From Stenotrophomonas maltophilia (lineage in GTDB: Bacteria > Pseudomonadota > Gammaproteobacteria > Xanthomonadales > Xanthomonadaceae), in the NCBI RefSeq assembly GCF_006970445.1, contig NZ_CP033877.1:1992750-2056749 (forward strand): a DNA stretch of 64,000 nucleotides, given 5' to 3'. Made by a program: the position numbers and the translations under genes. This document shows, in pieces, positions 42,497 to 54,252 of this stretch. The notes under the pieces were generated by a model that ran no database searches, was not told the DNA's origin, and saw nothing but the letters and a program-made list of their open reading frames with translations. Position 1 is the first letter of the stretch; each line of letters begins with the position of its first letter.

Positions 42497-44358
42497 CCGC
42501 TACCACCGCCACCGCCCCCCTGCGCATCGCGCTGGTCGGTAATCCCAACAGTGGCAAGACGGCGCTGTTCAACCAGCTGACCGGCAGCCGCCAGAAGGTC
42601 GCCAACTACACCGGCGTCACCGTCGAGCGCAAGGAAGGCCGCCTGCGCGCGCCGTCCGGCCGTGAATTTGCCGTGCTTGACCTGCCGGGCGCCTACAGCC
42701 TGCAGCCGGCCAGCCTGGACGAGGCGATCACCCGCGACCTGTGCCGGGGCTTCTACCCGGGCGAAGCCGCGCCGGACGTGCTGCTGTGCGTGATCGATGC
42801 CACCAACCTGCGCCTGCACCTGCGTTTCGCGCTGGAACTGCGCGAACTGGGCAAGCCGATGGTGGTGGCCCTGAACATGGTCGATGCGGCCCAGCGCCGC
42901 GGCATCCAGGTGGACGTGGCCGCGCTGGAGCGCGAGCTGGGCGTGCCGGTGGTGGAGACCGTGGCGGTGCGCAAGCAGGGTGCCAAGGCGCTGGTCGAGC
43001 GCTTGGATGCCATGGTGCCGCACCTGGATGCGCCGGTGCCGGGCCCGGAAGGTGGCATCGATTACCACGCCAAGGTGCGCCAGATCCTGTCGGTGGCCGT
43101 GCGGATGCCGGCGCGGACCGCGAAGATCGACGACGCGCTGGACCGCTGGCTGCTGCACCCGGTGTTCGGCCTGATCAGCCTGGCGGTGGTGATGTTCCTG
43201 ATCTTCCAGGCGGTGTACGCCTGGGCGACGCCGCTGATGGACGCCATCGAGGCCGGTTTCGCCTGGCTCGGCGCCTTCGTCGGCAGCGTGCTGCCGGAAG
43301 GCCCGCTGGCCAGCCTGCTGACCGACGGCATCATCGCCGGTGTCGGTGGCGTGGTGGTGTTCCTGCCGCAGATCCTGATCCTGTTCTTCTTCATCCTGGT
43401 GCTGGAGGAATCCGGCTACCTGCCGCGTGCGGCATTCCTGCTCGACCGCATGATGGCGGCCGCCGGCCTGTCCGGCCGTTCGTTCATCCCGCTGCTGTCC
43501 AGCTTCGCCTGCGCGGTGCCGGGCATCATGTCCACGCGCAGCATCCAGGACCCGCGTGACCGCCTTGCCACGATCCTGGTGGCGCCGCTGATGACCTGTT
43601 CCGCACGCCTGCCGGTGTACGCGCTGTTGATCGGTGCGTTCATTCCGCAGAAGACGGTGTGGGGCGTGTTCAACCAGCAGGGCCTGGTATTGTTCGGCCT
43701 GTATGCGGCCGGCATCCTCAGCGCGCTGGCGATGTCGTGGATCATGAAGAAGTGGCGCCGCGACAAGAGCGAGCATCCGTTGATGCTGGAGCTGCCGTCG
43801 TACCGGCTGCCGCATGTGCGTGACCTGGCGGTCGGCCTGTACGAGCGCGGCATGATCTTCCTCAAGCGCGTCGGCGGCATCATCCTGGCGCTGACCATCC
43901 TGCTGTGGGTGCTGCTTTCGTTCCCGGCGGCCCCGGCCGGCGCCACGATGCCGGCCATCGACTACAGCTACGCGGGCCAGATCGGCCACGCGATGGCGGT
44001 GTTCTTCGCACCGCTGGGCTTCAACTGGCAGATCTGCATCGCGCTGATTCCGGGCCTGGCCGCGCGCGAAGTGGCAGTGTCCTCGCTGGCCACCGTGTAC
44101 GCGCTGTCCGCGGCCGATGACGATGCCGCCAGCCAGGCGCTGACCCCGCTGATCAGCGACGGCTGGTCGCTGGCCACCGCGCTGTCGCTCCTGGTCTGGT
44201 ACATCTACGCCCCGATGTGCATCTCGACGCTGGCCACCATCAAGCGCGAGACCAATTCGTGGAAGACGATGGCCTTCTCGGCGTTCTACCTGTTTGCTGC
44301 GGCCTACGTGGCGGCGCTGATCACCTACCAGGTGACCAAGGCGCTGGGAGGCGGCTGA
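42493..44358 (+). CDS. feoB: Ferrous iron transporter FeoB
   Basis: A 621-residue inner-membrane Fe(II) transporter. The N-terminal G domain has G1 GNPNSGKT (16-23), G3 DLPGAYSL and G4 NMVD, followed by the helical GDI-like domain and a transmembrane part with two Gate repeats (ESGYLPRAAFLLDRMMAAAG and CSARLPVYALLIGAFIP). It is shorter than E. coli FeoB (about 770) but within the range of the family. It overlaps the next small gene by TGATG. Confidence 0.95.
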   Translation: MTATTATAPLRIALVGNPNSGKTALFNQLTGSRQKVANYTGVTVERKEGRLRAPSGREFAVLDLPGAYSLQPASLDEAITRDLCRGFYPGEAAPDVLLCVIDATNLRLHLRFALELRELGKPMVVALNMVDAAQRRGIQVDVAALERELGVPVVETVAVRKQGAKALVERLDAMVPHLDAPVPGPEGGIDYHAKVRQILSVAVRMPARTAKIDDALDRWLLHPVFGLISLAVVMFLIFQAVYAWATPLMDAIEAGFAWLGAFVGSVLPEGPLASLLTDGIIAGVGGVVVFLPQILILFFFILVLEESGYLPRAAFLLDRMMAAAGLSGRSFIPLLSSFACAVPGIMSTRSIQDPRDRLATILVAPLMTCSARLPVYALLIGAFIPQKTVWGVFNQQGLVLFGLYAAGILSALAMSWIMKKWRRDKSEHPLMLELPSYRLPHVRDLAVGLYERGMIFLKRVGGIILALTILLWVLLSFPAAPAGATMPAIDYSYAGQIGHAMAVFFAPLGFNWQICIALIPGLAAREVAVSSLATVYALSAADDDAASQALTPLISDGWSLATALSLLVWYIYAPMCISTLATIKRETNSWKTMAFSAFYLFAAAYVAALITYQVTKALGGG

Positions 44359-44612
44359 TGGATACCGGCCTGCTGCTGCAGTACCTGATCATCGCGGTGG
44401 CCGTGCTGGTCAGTGCCTGGGTGGTGCTGAAGAAGCAGTTCCCCGGCACGGTGCGCAAGCTGCGCGGGGCGTTGGCGCTGGCCCTGCTGAAGCCGGGCCG
44501 CGCGGCCTGGGCGCAGGCGCTGGGTCGGAAGATCGCGCCGCCGGCGAGCGGAGCGGGTGGCGCCTGTGGCGGTTGCGACAACTGCGGGCCGACTCCGCCG
44601 AAGCAGCACTGA
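44358..44612 (+). CDS. FeoB-associated Cys-rich small membrane protein
   Basis: An 84-residue protein starting one base inside the feoB stop. One transmembrane helix (LLLQYLIIAVAVLVSAWVVL), a basic amphipathic middle (KKQFPGTVRKLRGALALALL), and a C-terminal Cys cluster GGACGGCDNCGP that could bind iron or another metal. Takes the place of feoC; there is no winged-helix FeoC here. Similar small Cys-rich proteins accompany FeoB in other bacteria; function unknown. Confidence 0.82.
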   Translation: MDTGLLLQYLIIAVAVLVSAWVVLKKQFPGTVRKLRGALALALLKPGRAAWAQALGRKIAPPASGAGGACGGCDNCGPTPPKQH

Positions 44613-44631
44613 CGCTGCTTTTCCTGCCCTG

Positions 44632-44738
44632 GTGGGTGCGAACCTTGGTTCGCACGCTTGCGGGCTTCATCCACGCATGGCGTGGATCTACTGTGGGTTT
44701 TCCGCCACGCATGGCCGCCACGCATGGCGTGGATCTAC
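44632..44738. repeat. Three SMAG-type palindromes downstream of the feo operon
   Basis: 44632-44654 (GTGG head, stem TGCGAACC/GGTTCGCA), 44669-44691 and 44716-44738 (both inverted, CTAC at the right end, related to the element at 1197). They fill most of the 141-bp gap between the convergent feo operon and the DUF4304-like gene. Confidence 0.8.
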
Positions 44739-44753
44739 CGGACTCGGCTGGAT

Positions 44754-45215
44754 TCAAACCTCTCTGCGGATGATCGCCCGGAAGTTCCCGTCCTGGTTCA
44801 GTCGCCGCACCGATTCGCGGTTTCCATGGGCTGCCGCGAAGCCTGCCACGTCGGCAAGGGCATCGAGCAGCAGGCCTTTCAGCCCGTCGCGGTTGCCGGC
44901 TTCCAGCAGATCTTCGAGATCCTGCTGGATGAAGGTCCGGCGCAGGCCTGGCGTTTCTTCGATCCGCCAGTCGACATGGGGCGTGGGAATGCTGGAGCGG
45001 TACCGGAAAGCCGTTTCAAGATCGTCAGGCGCGAGGGGATACTCGAGCAGCTCCGGAAAGTAGAGTCCAGCATTCACATAGAAGCCCCGGCTTTCGCTGG
45101 CACGCTGGTGATTCACGACAAGCAGGGCGGCATCCAGCAAGCGGTAGCGGGTCGTCGACGTCCCGGCAAAACCGGTCTTCCTGGCGCACTTGCTGAAGAC
45201 GGTCGAGGATTTCAT
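44754..45215 (-). CDS. DUF4304-like hypothetical protein
   Basis: A 153-residue protein. The central stretch ALLVVNHQRASESRGFYVNAGLYFPEL resembles the NxQ...FYVNLG core of DUF4304 proteins. The rest is helical and acidic (QDLEDLLEAGNRDGLKGLLLDALADVA). The start at 45215 is tentative: the frame stays open to 45275 and family members usually have a longer N-terminal helix, so it could be 5'-truncated. Flanked by same-orientation SMAG copies (44716 and 45314). Confidence 0.6.
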   Translation of the reverse strand: MKSSTVFSKCARKTGFAGTSTTRYRLLDAALLVVNHQRASESRGFYVNAGLYFPELLEYPLAPDDLETAFRYRSSIPTPHVDWRIEETPGLRRTFIQQDLEDLLEAGNRDGLKGLLLDALADVAGFAAAHGNRESVRRLNQDGNFRAIIRREV

Positions 45216-45313
45216 GGGCTTTGCCTGGGCCGTAACAAGGGCCCACAGCCTTGAGGCGCAGTGCCTGACGGTCAATTGGCAAACGCGACACCCGGAACAC
45301 TGGCCAGCATTTC

Positions 45314-45336
45314 ATCCACGCATGGCGTGGATCTAC
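45314..45336 (-). repeat. SMAG palindrome supplying a stop codon
   Basis: GTAG head at 45336-45333 on the minus strand with stem ATCCACGC/GCGTGGAT. The TAG of the head (45335-45333) is the stop codon of the oxidoreductase gene. Confidence 0.85.
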
Positions 45337-45914
45337 CAGGCGCGTGAGCCCAGCTCCGCTGCCAGCGCCAGCCACCGACTGCGTTGCGCTGGGGTGCTGC
45401 TGCGTACCGCGCCCACGCGGCTGACCCGCACCGGGCGGATGCCGCAGAACTCCAGGATGGTGGCGCGGATCTGGGTGATGCCCGGGTCGCGGTAGATCCA
45501 GCGGTAGTACCAGGGCGGCGTATCCAGGGTGGTGATCACCCGTGCGCTGCGTCCGGCCAGCAGCCGGTCCCACCACACCGAATCGCGCCGGTAGCGGAAG
45601 GCGTACCCCGGCAACAGCACGCGATCAAAGAAGCCCTTCAGCAGGGCCGGCATGGCGCCCCACCAGGTGGGGTAGACCAGGACCAGGTGATCGCAGGCTT
45701 CAATCGCGTCGGCGGCGTCCTGCAGATCCGCTTCCAGCGGCTGGATCTGGCGGTACCCGTGGCGCAGCACCGGGTCGAATTCAAGGTCGCCCAGAGCGAT
45801 CAGGCGTACCCGGTGGCCGGCGTTCTCGGCGGCGGTGGCATAGCGCTGGGCGAGCGCGCCGCACAGGCTGTCGCGGTCGGGATGGCCGAGCAGGATCAGG
45901 ATGGAACGGGACAC
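45333..45914 (-). CDS. Flavodoxin-fold NAD(P)H-dependent oxidoreductase (quinone reductase type)
   Basis: A 193-residue protein starting with GTG at 45914 after GAGG. Flavodoxin_2/NQO-like fold: SRSILILLGHPDRDSLCGAL at the N-terminus for FMN/FAD phosphate binding, HLVLVYPTWWGAMPALLKGF for the flavin ring, then FDRVLLPGYAFRY. It is expected to reduce quinones or similar electrophiles by two electrons. Third gene of the unit SDR-MerR-oxidoreductase, 55 bp after the MerR gene. Its stop TAG is contributed by a SMAG element. Confidence 0.86.
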   Translation of the reverse strand: MSRSILILLGHPDRDSLCGALAQRYATAAENAGHRVRLIALGDLEFDPVLRHGYRQIQPLEADLQDAADAIEACDHLVLVYPTWWGAMPALLKGFFDRVLLPGYAFRYRRDSVWWDRLLAGRSARVITTLDTPPWYYRWIYRDPGITQIRATILEFCGIRPVRVSRVGAVRSSTPAQRSRWLALAAELGSRAW

Positions 45915-45969
45915 GGCAACCTCGGGCAATGGAAAGTGCGCGAGGCTGCGGTCTGCCCCAGGGGCAGAG

Positions 45970-46365
45970 TCAAGCCTGGGTCGTGCAGCCGCTGGGTTCC
46001 AGCACGCAGTCACGGCTGCCGGAGAGCAGCCACTGCTGCAGTTCGTCGCTGACCTGCTGCAGGGCGCGCTCGACCTGCGCCAACCGCGCCCGTTCGCTGG
46101 CAATGCGCGTGCGCTGCTGTTCCAGCAAGGCCAGCACCGCAGGCCAGTCGAGCCGTCCGTCGCGGCCCTGCAGGCGCGAGATTGCCGCCAGCGTGATACC
46201 CAGCCCCAGCGCCTGGCGGATCAGCTGCACCCAGGCCACGTCCTGTTCGCTGTAGTCGCGGTAGCGGTTCAGCCGTGGCACCGGCGGCAACAGGCCACGC
46301 GCCTCGTACAGGCGGATGGCCTTGGCGCTGGCACCGGTCAGGCGGCTGACCTCGGAGATGCGCAT
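45970..46365 (-). CDS. MerR-family regulator with C-terminal Cys pair
   Basis: A 131-residue regulator. The MerR helix-turn-helix is MRISEVSRLTGASAKAIRLYEARGLL, followed by a long coiled coil (LALLEQQRTRIASERARLAQ) and a short tail with Cys120 and Cys127 (DCVLEPSGC). Spacing C-x6-C differs from CueR (C-x7-C) and SoxR; it could sense a metal or a reactive electrophile. The start at 46365 gives the conserved N-terminus, 4 bp after the SDR stop. Likely controls this operon. Confidence 0.87.
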   Translation of the reverse strand: MRISEVSRLTGASAKAIRLYEARGLLPPVPRLNRYRDYSEQDVAWVQLIRQALGLGITLAAISRLQGRDGRLDWPAVLALLEQQRTRIASERARLAQVERALQQVSDELQQWLLSGSRDCVLEPSGCTTQA

Positions 46366-46369
46366 CGGT

Positions 46370-47131
46370 TCAGTCCCGCACCAGTCCACCATCGACTACC
46401 AGGTTCTGGCCGGTCACCGCGCGCGACCAGGGGCTGGCGAAGAACAGCGCGGCATCGGCGAATTCGGCCGGCGTGGTAACGCTGCGCAGGGGTGTGTTGG
46501 CGGCGATGTAGTCGAACACCGCTTCCGGCGTGGCGGCGCTGGCATCGGTGGTGCGCAGCAGGCCGCCGGACAGCATGTTCACGGTGATGCCATGCGGGCC
46601 GAGGTCGCCGGCCAGGGTGCGGGTGAGTGACAGCAGTGCGGCCTTGGCAGCGGTGTAGTCGTGGTAGGGCACGACCGGGTTCTGGAACAGGTTGGTGCCG
46701 ATGTTGATCACGCGCCCGAAGCGTCGGGCCTGCATGCCGGGCAAGGCCGCCTGCACGGTGTTCAGGGCGCCGCGCACGCTGCCCTCGAACTGCGCCTGGA
46801 AGGCCGGCCAACCGATGGCGGCAGCACCGTCGCGGGCATCACCATTGAACGAGAACGCTGCGAGTGCGTTGTTGACCACCGTGGTGACGCCCTGGCCGAA
46901 GTGGGCCAGGGCATGCTGCAGCATCGCATCGACCTGGCTGCGGTCAGTGACGTCGGCCGGCAGTGCGATTGCCTGTCCGCCGAGCTCGGCGGCCAGGGCT
47001 CGTGCGGGGCCTTCGCTGCGGTGGTAGTTGACGATGACGCGCGCACCCTGCGCAGCGAACGCGCGGGCGATGTGCTGGCCAAGGCCGCGGCCGGCACCGG
47101 TGACCAGTACCAGCTGTTCGCTGATCTGCAT
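46370..47131 (-). CDS. SDR family oxidoreductase (FabG-like)
   Basis: A 253-residue short-chain dehydrogenase. Cofactor loop GAGRGLGQHIARAF, basic residue after beta 2 (NYHRSEG) suggesting NADP, NNAL, catalytic YTAAKAA, and C-terminal TGQNLVVDGGLVRD. A usual Ser position before Tyr reads INIGTNLF, so the catalytic Ser is shifted or replaced by Thr. Start at 47131 or 47149; neither has a good ribosome site. First gene of the SDR-MerR-oxidoreductase operon, divergent from dapB. Confidence 0.87.
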   Translation of the reverse strand: MQISEQLVLVTGAGRGLGQHIARAFAAQGARVIVNYHRSEGPARALAAELGGQAIALPADVTDRSQVDAMLQHALAHFGQGVTTVVNNALAAFSFNGDARDGAAAIGWPAFQAQFEGSVRGALNTVQAALPGMQARRFGRVINIGTNLFQNPVVPYHDYTAAKAALLSLTRTLAGDLGPHGITVNMLSGGLLRTTDASAATPEAVFDYIAANTPLRSVTTPAEFADAALFFASPWSRAVTGQNLVVDGGLVRD

Positions 47132-47221
47132 GAGGGAGCTGCCATCCATTGCATGAAAGGGCATGCAGCGTAGCAGCGATGGCGCTTGCCGGAGCGGGCG
47201 TGCTGCCGCTAGCCTGCAGGC

Positions 47222-47950
47222 ATGAACCAGACTCCCCTGCGATTGCTTATTCACGGTGCCTCCGGGCGCATGGGCCAGGCCCTGCTGCGGCTGGCCGCCG
47301 AACATCCCGAAACCCTGCAGATCGTGGCCGCAGTGACCGGCCGTGCGCCGGCGCAGCGCGTGGTCGATGGCGTGCCGTTCTTCGGTGCCAGCGAACTGTC
47401 CGGCGCGCCGGTGTTCGACGTGGCGATCGACTTCAGCCTGCCGGAGGGTTTCGACCCGCTGCTGGCGTTGTGCGTGGAGCGGGGTGCAGGGCTGGTGTCG
47501 GGCACCACCGGCATCTCCAGCACGCAGCGACTGGCGCTGGAGGCCGCGGCGGCGAAGATCCCGCTGGTCTGGGCCTCGAACTTCAGCCTGGGCGTGGCGG
47601 TACTGGACGAGCTGGTGGAGCGCGCGGCGCAGGCGCTGGCCGGCTGGAACTGTGACATCGTCGAATCGCACCACACCCAGAAGAAGGACGCGCCGTCGGG
47701 CACCGCGCTGACCCTGGGCGCGGCCGCGCAGCGGGGCGGGGCGGAACCGCATTACGCCAGCCTGCGTGCCGGCGACATCGTGGGCGAGCATCTGGTGCAG
47801 TTCACCGGGCTGGGCGAGCGCGTCGAGCTGGTGCATCGGGCCACCAACCGCGACATCTTCGCCCGCGGTGCCCTGTTCGCCGCCCGCCAGCTGCAGGACC
47901 GGGCCCCGGGCAGCTATCGGGTGCGGGACCTGCTGGACGGCCCCCGGTAA
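47222..47950 (+). CDS. dapB: 4-hydroxy-tetrahydrodipicolinate reductase
   Basis: A 242-residue enzyme of lysine/diaminopimelate synthesis. NAD(P)-binding GASGRMGQALL at the N-terminus, GTTGIS, and the signature ESHHTQKKDAPSGTAL with the catalytic His and Lys residues. Slightly shorter than the E. coli enzyme (273). Leads into carAB in the order conserved among xanthomonads. Confidence 0.95.
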   Translation: MNQTPLRLLIHGASGRMGQALLRLAAEHPETLQIVAAVTGRAPAQRVVDGVPFFGASELSGAPVFDVAIDFSLPEGFDPLLALCVERGAGLVSGTTGISSTQRLALEAAAAKIPLVWASNFSLGVAVLDELVERAAQALAGWNCDIVESHHTQKKDAPSGTALTLGAAAQRGGAEPHYASLRAGDIVGEHLVQFTGLGERVELVHRATNRDIFARGALFAARQLQDRAPGSYRVRDLLDGPR

Positions 47951-47965
47951 CGGTCCAGGCCGATG

Positions 47966-48025
47966 GTAGATGCCAACCTTGGTTGGCAGGCTTTCCGGGA
48001 AGCGCCAACCAAGGTTGGCGTCTAC
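47966..48025. repeat. Facing pair of SMAG palindromes between dapB and carA
   Basis: 47966-47988 (forward) and 48003-48025 (inverted), both with a CCAACC/GGTTGG stem. They can also pair with each other to form a long hairpin ending the dapB transcript. Same subfamily as the 18885 cluster. Confidence 0.85.
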
Positions 48026-48126
48026 CAGAGTCATGGCGGCCCCGCATACGCCGCCGGATTGAAATGAATGCGCAATCGCCTGTTCATGAAGCGCGATAAC
48101 CGCTGGCGCGAGCGCCCCGGCAGCGC

Positions 48127-48132
48127 TACAAT
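48127..48132 (+). promoter_or_regulatory. Candidate -10 box of the carA promoter
   Basis: TACAAT at 48127-48132, 128 bp before the carA start. No good -35 is seen at the right spacing. Confidence 0.4.
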
Positions 48133-48156
48133 TCGCACTCGCCGAATCACGAAAGC

Positions 48157-48191
48157 CGGACCGGTCCCAGACCGTACGTCCGCGCTTTTTT
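48157..48191 (+). terminator. Attenuator-like terminator in the carA leader
   Basis: Hairpin CGGAC-CGGTC / GACCG-TAC-GTCCG (48157-48182; 3-nt loop, 3-nt bulge) followed after 3 nt by six T (48186-48191), 68 bp upstream of the carA GTG start and inside the mRNA leader if the -10 at 48127 is used. Confidence 0.6.
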
Positions 48192-48259
48192 GCAACCGGA
48201 TTTCCGTGAAGCGCAGGCGTGACTTCGGCAGCCCCCTCGGTAGCCAAAGTGAGATTCCC

Positions 48260-49387
48260 GTGACCCAAGCCGCAATCCTCGTCCTCGAAGACGGCACCGT
48301 ATTCGAGGGCGAATCCGTAGGCGCGCCCGGCCTGTCCGTCGGTGAGGTGGTGTTCAACACCGCCATGACCGGCTACCAGGAAGTGCTGACCGACCCGTCC
48401 TACGCCCGGCAGATGGTCACGCTGACCTATCCGCATATCGGTAACACCGGCATGACCGACCAGGACAATGAAGCGTCCAAGGTGTGGTCGGCCGGCCTGA
48501 TCGTGCGCGACGTTCCGCGCCGTCCCAGCAACTGGCGCAGCCAGGTGTCGCTGCAGGACTGGCTGATCCAGCGTGGCGTGGTCGCCATCGCTGGCATCGA
48601 CACCCGCAAGCTGACCCGCATCCTGCGCGAGAAGGGCGCGCAGAACGGTGCGCTGATGGCCGGCGACATCGACGTGGAAAAGGCACTGGAAGCCGCCCGC
48701 AAGTTCCCGGGGCTGAAGGGCATGGATCTGGCCAAGGTCGTCACTACCGAGAAGACCTATACCTGGACCGAGGGCCAGCTGGACCTGGATGCCAATGCCT
48801 TCGTCAGCGTGCCGGCCAGGTTCAAGGTCGTGGCCTACGACTTCGGCGTGAAGACCAACATCCTGCGCATGCTGGCCGAGCGTGGCTGCGAAGTGACCGT
48901 GGTGCCGGCGCAGACCCCGGCCGCCGAAGTGCTGGCGCTGAAGCCGGACGGCGTGTTCCTGTCCAACGGCCCGGGTGACCCGGAACCGTGCGACTACGCG
49001 ATTGAAGCGATCAAGACCTTCATCGACGTGAAGATCCCGACCTTCGGCATCTGCCTGGGCCACCAGCTGCTGGGCCTGGCCTCGGGCGCACAGACCATGA
49101 AGATGGGCCACGGCCACCACGGTGCCAACCACCCGGTGCAGGACCTGGACAGCGGCCGGGTGATGATCACCTCGCAGAACCACGGCTTCGCGATCGATGA
49201 AGCGACCCTGCCGGCGACCCTGCGCGTGACCCACCGCTCGCTGTTCGACGGCACCAACCAGGGCGTGGCCCGCACCGACGTGCCGGCGTTCTCGTTCCAG
49301 GGCCATCCGGAAGCGTCGCCCGGCCCGACCGATGTCGGTCCGCTGTTCGACCGCTTCGTGGTGCTGATGGAGCAGGCCAAGGCGTGA
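48260..49387 (+). CDS. carA: Carbamoyl-phosphate synthase small (glutaminase) subunit
   Basis: A 375-residue amidotransferase subunit that supplies ammonia to CarB for carbamoyl phosphate (arginine and pyrimidine synthesis). N-terminal [20 protein letters not shown], then the class I glutaminase domain: nucleophile Cys in [13 protein letters not shown], His in SQNHGFAID and [10 protein letters not shown]. The GTG start at 48260 fits the family N-terminus; a longer frame to 48068 spans the promoter and terminator-like hairpin and is rejected. Confidence 0.94.
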   Translation: MTQAAILVLEDGTVFEGESVGAPGLSVGEVVFNTAMTGYQEVLTDPSYARQMVTLTYPHIGNTGMTDQDNEASKVWSAGLIVRDVPRRPSNWRSQVSLQDWLIQRGVVAIAGIDTRKLTRILREKGAQNGALMAGDIDVEKALEAARKFPGLKGMDLAKVVTTEKTYTWTEGQLDLDANAFVSVPARFKVVAYDFGVKTNILRMLAERGCEVTVVPAQTPAAEVLALKPDGVFLSNGPGDPEPCDYAIEAIKTFIDVKIPTFGICLGHQLLGLASGAQTMKMGHGHHGANHPVQDLDSGRVMITSQNHGFAIDEATLPATLRVTHRSLFDGTNQGVARTDVPAFSFQGHPEASPGPTDVGPLFDRFVVLMEQAKA

Positions 49388-49535
49388 TCAGTACGCCGCC
49401 GGCCCGCCGGTGGCGTCGCGATGGACCGTAAACCCCGCATCGCTGCTGCCACTGGCGCGGTGCTGCGGATCAAGATTCCTGATCGACAGCGTGCGATCAC
49501 CCCCCTTGTCACGCTGTACTGACTTAGAGAAGAAA

Positions 49536-52774
<3,239 letters not shown>

Positions 52775-52778
<4 letters not shown>

Positions 52779-53251
52779 GAGCCCCCATCACGATGAAGGG
52801 CGCGCAGAAGCTGCGCGACGAACTGGATCACCTGAAGTCGGTCAAGCGCCCGAAGGTGATCGCCGCGATCGCCGAAGCGCGTGAGCATGGCGACCTGAAG
52901 GAGAACGCCGAGTACCACGCCGCGCGCGAGGAACAGGGCTTCATCGAAGGCCGCATCAAGCAGCTGGAAGGTGAGCTGTCGCACGCCGAAATCATCGACG
53001 TGAGCAAGCTCAACGCCGGCTCCAAGGTGGTGTTCGGCGCCAGCGTGACGCTGGCCGACGTGGAAACCGACGAAGAGAAGAAGTATCAGATCGTTGGTGA
53101 CCTGGAAGCGGACATCAAGCTGGGCCTGATCGCGATTTCCTCGCCGGTGGCGCGCGCGATGATCGGCAAGCTGGAAGGCGATTCGATCGTGATCGACGCC
53201 CCGGCCGGCCAGCGCGAGTACGAGATCGTCAGCGTCAGCTACCTGGACTGA
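52775..53251 (+). CDS. greA: Transcription elongation factor GreA
   Basis: A 158-residue factor that stimulates transcript cleavage by backtracked RNA polymerase. The N-terminal coiled coil ([20 protein letters not shown]) carries the acidic tip [15 protein letters not shown], and the C-terminal domain has [20 protein letters not shown] and [14 protein letters not shown]. The start overlaps the carB stop (ATGA) with AAGGAG upstream, so it is coupled to carB. Confidence 0.95.
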
Positions 53252-53255
53252 CCCG

Positions 53256-54176
53256 GTGGCAACGGCGACCCTGCTGTTGCCGGCACGCAGCCGCTTTGCC
53301 GCGGCTGCGCTGCCGGACGATGTGGCGCGTGCGCTCGGCCGCGCTACGAGCGTGCAGGTCGCGCCGGGCGAACGCGCGCAGCTGACGCGCCATTTCGCGG
53401 TTGCCGCGCCGCACTGGCCGGTGGCCGCGTTGACCCGCCAGCGTGACGTCGGTGATGCCGCCGGCGCCAGCTGGCTGCGTGCCGATCCGGCCTGCATGGT
53501 GCCGGACATGCACGGCGCGCGGATGATGGCCTACGGCGAAACGCTGCGGCCGACCCTGGCCGACAGCCTGGCGTTGCTGCCGGTGCTGCAGCCGTTGTTC
53601 GCCGATGCCGGATTCGTGCTCGACGCACCGGACCCGTCGCGCTGGTACCTGCGTCTACCGATCGACAGCGAGCTGCCGGACTTCGACAGTCCGGACGAGG
53701 TGCTGGGCGATGACCTGTTTTCGCATCTGCCGGAAGGCGAGGGCGGCCGTCGCTGGCGGGCGCTGATGACCGAAGCGCAGGTGCTGCTGCACAACCATTC
53801 CTGGAACCAGCAGCGCGCCGCGCAGGGACAGCAGCCGATCAATTCGCTGTGGTTCTGGGGCGGTGGCGTGATGCCAGTGTCGGTCAGCACGCCGCACGCA
53901 CAGGTGCGCAGCCGCGATGCCCTGCTGCAGGGCCTGGCCCTGGCTGCCGGTGTGGCCGCGGACGGCGAGCAGGCGGTGGATGCACTGGTCGATCTGCGCC
54001 AGCTGCGTTCACTGCAACAGCTCGGCAATGATGCGATCCGTCCGCTGCTGGCCGCGCTGAAGCGTGGTGAGCTGCAGCGGCTGGTGCTGGATTTCGAGGA
54101 CGGCCTGCAGTTCCAGTTGGATCGCGGACAGCGCTGGCAGTTCTGGAAGAAGCCGCGCCAGCTTCACGACGCCTGA
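53256..54176 (+). CDS. Conserved protein of unknown function (phosphoglycerate-mutase-like annotation in xanthomonads)
   Basis: A 306-residue protein starting with GTG at 53256, 4 bp after greA. Acidic and Trp-rich: LLHNHSWNQQRAAQGQQPIN then SLWFWGGGVMPVSVS form a conspicuous conserved-looking core, and the C-terminus is hydrophilic (DRGQRWQFWKKPRQLHDA). Related xanthomonad genes carry the label phosphoglycerate mutase, but I see no alkaline-phosphatase-type metal motifs of iPGM and no RHG motif of dPGM, so that function is not supported. Possibly regulatory; unknown. Confidence 0.7.
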   Translation: MATATLLLPARSRFAAAALPDDVARALGRATSVQVAPGERAQLTRHFAVAAPHWPVAALTRQRDVGDAAGASWLRADPACMVPDMHGARMMAYGETLRPTLADSLALLPVLQPLFADAGFVLDAPDPSRWYLRLPIDSELPDFDSPDEVLGDDLFSHLPEGEGGRRWRALMTEAQVLLHNHSWNQQRAAQGQQPINSLWFWGGGVMPVSVSTPHAQVRSRDALLQGLALAAGVAADGEQAVDALVDLRQLRSLQQLGNDAIRPLLAALKRGELQRLVLDFEDGLQFQLDRGQRWQFWKKPRQLHDA

Positions 54177-54223
54177 GGCAATCTGCGCACGCAGGCCATG
54201 CCTGGCGGAGTCCGGTGATTGTG

Positions 54224-54247
54224 GTAGCGCCGGGCCATGCCCGGCGG
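54224..54247 (+). repeat. SMAG palindrome (with a decayed copy just upstream)
   Basis: GTAG head, stem CGCCGGGC/GCCCGGCG. A stem without head (GCAGGCCATGCCTGGC) lies at 54190-54206. Both are between convergent genes. Confidence 0.8.
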
Positions 54248-54252
54248 ATGCC

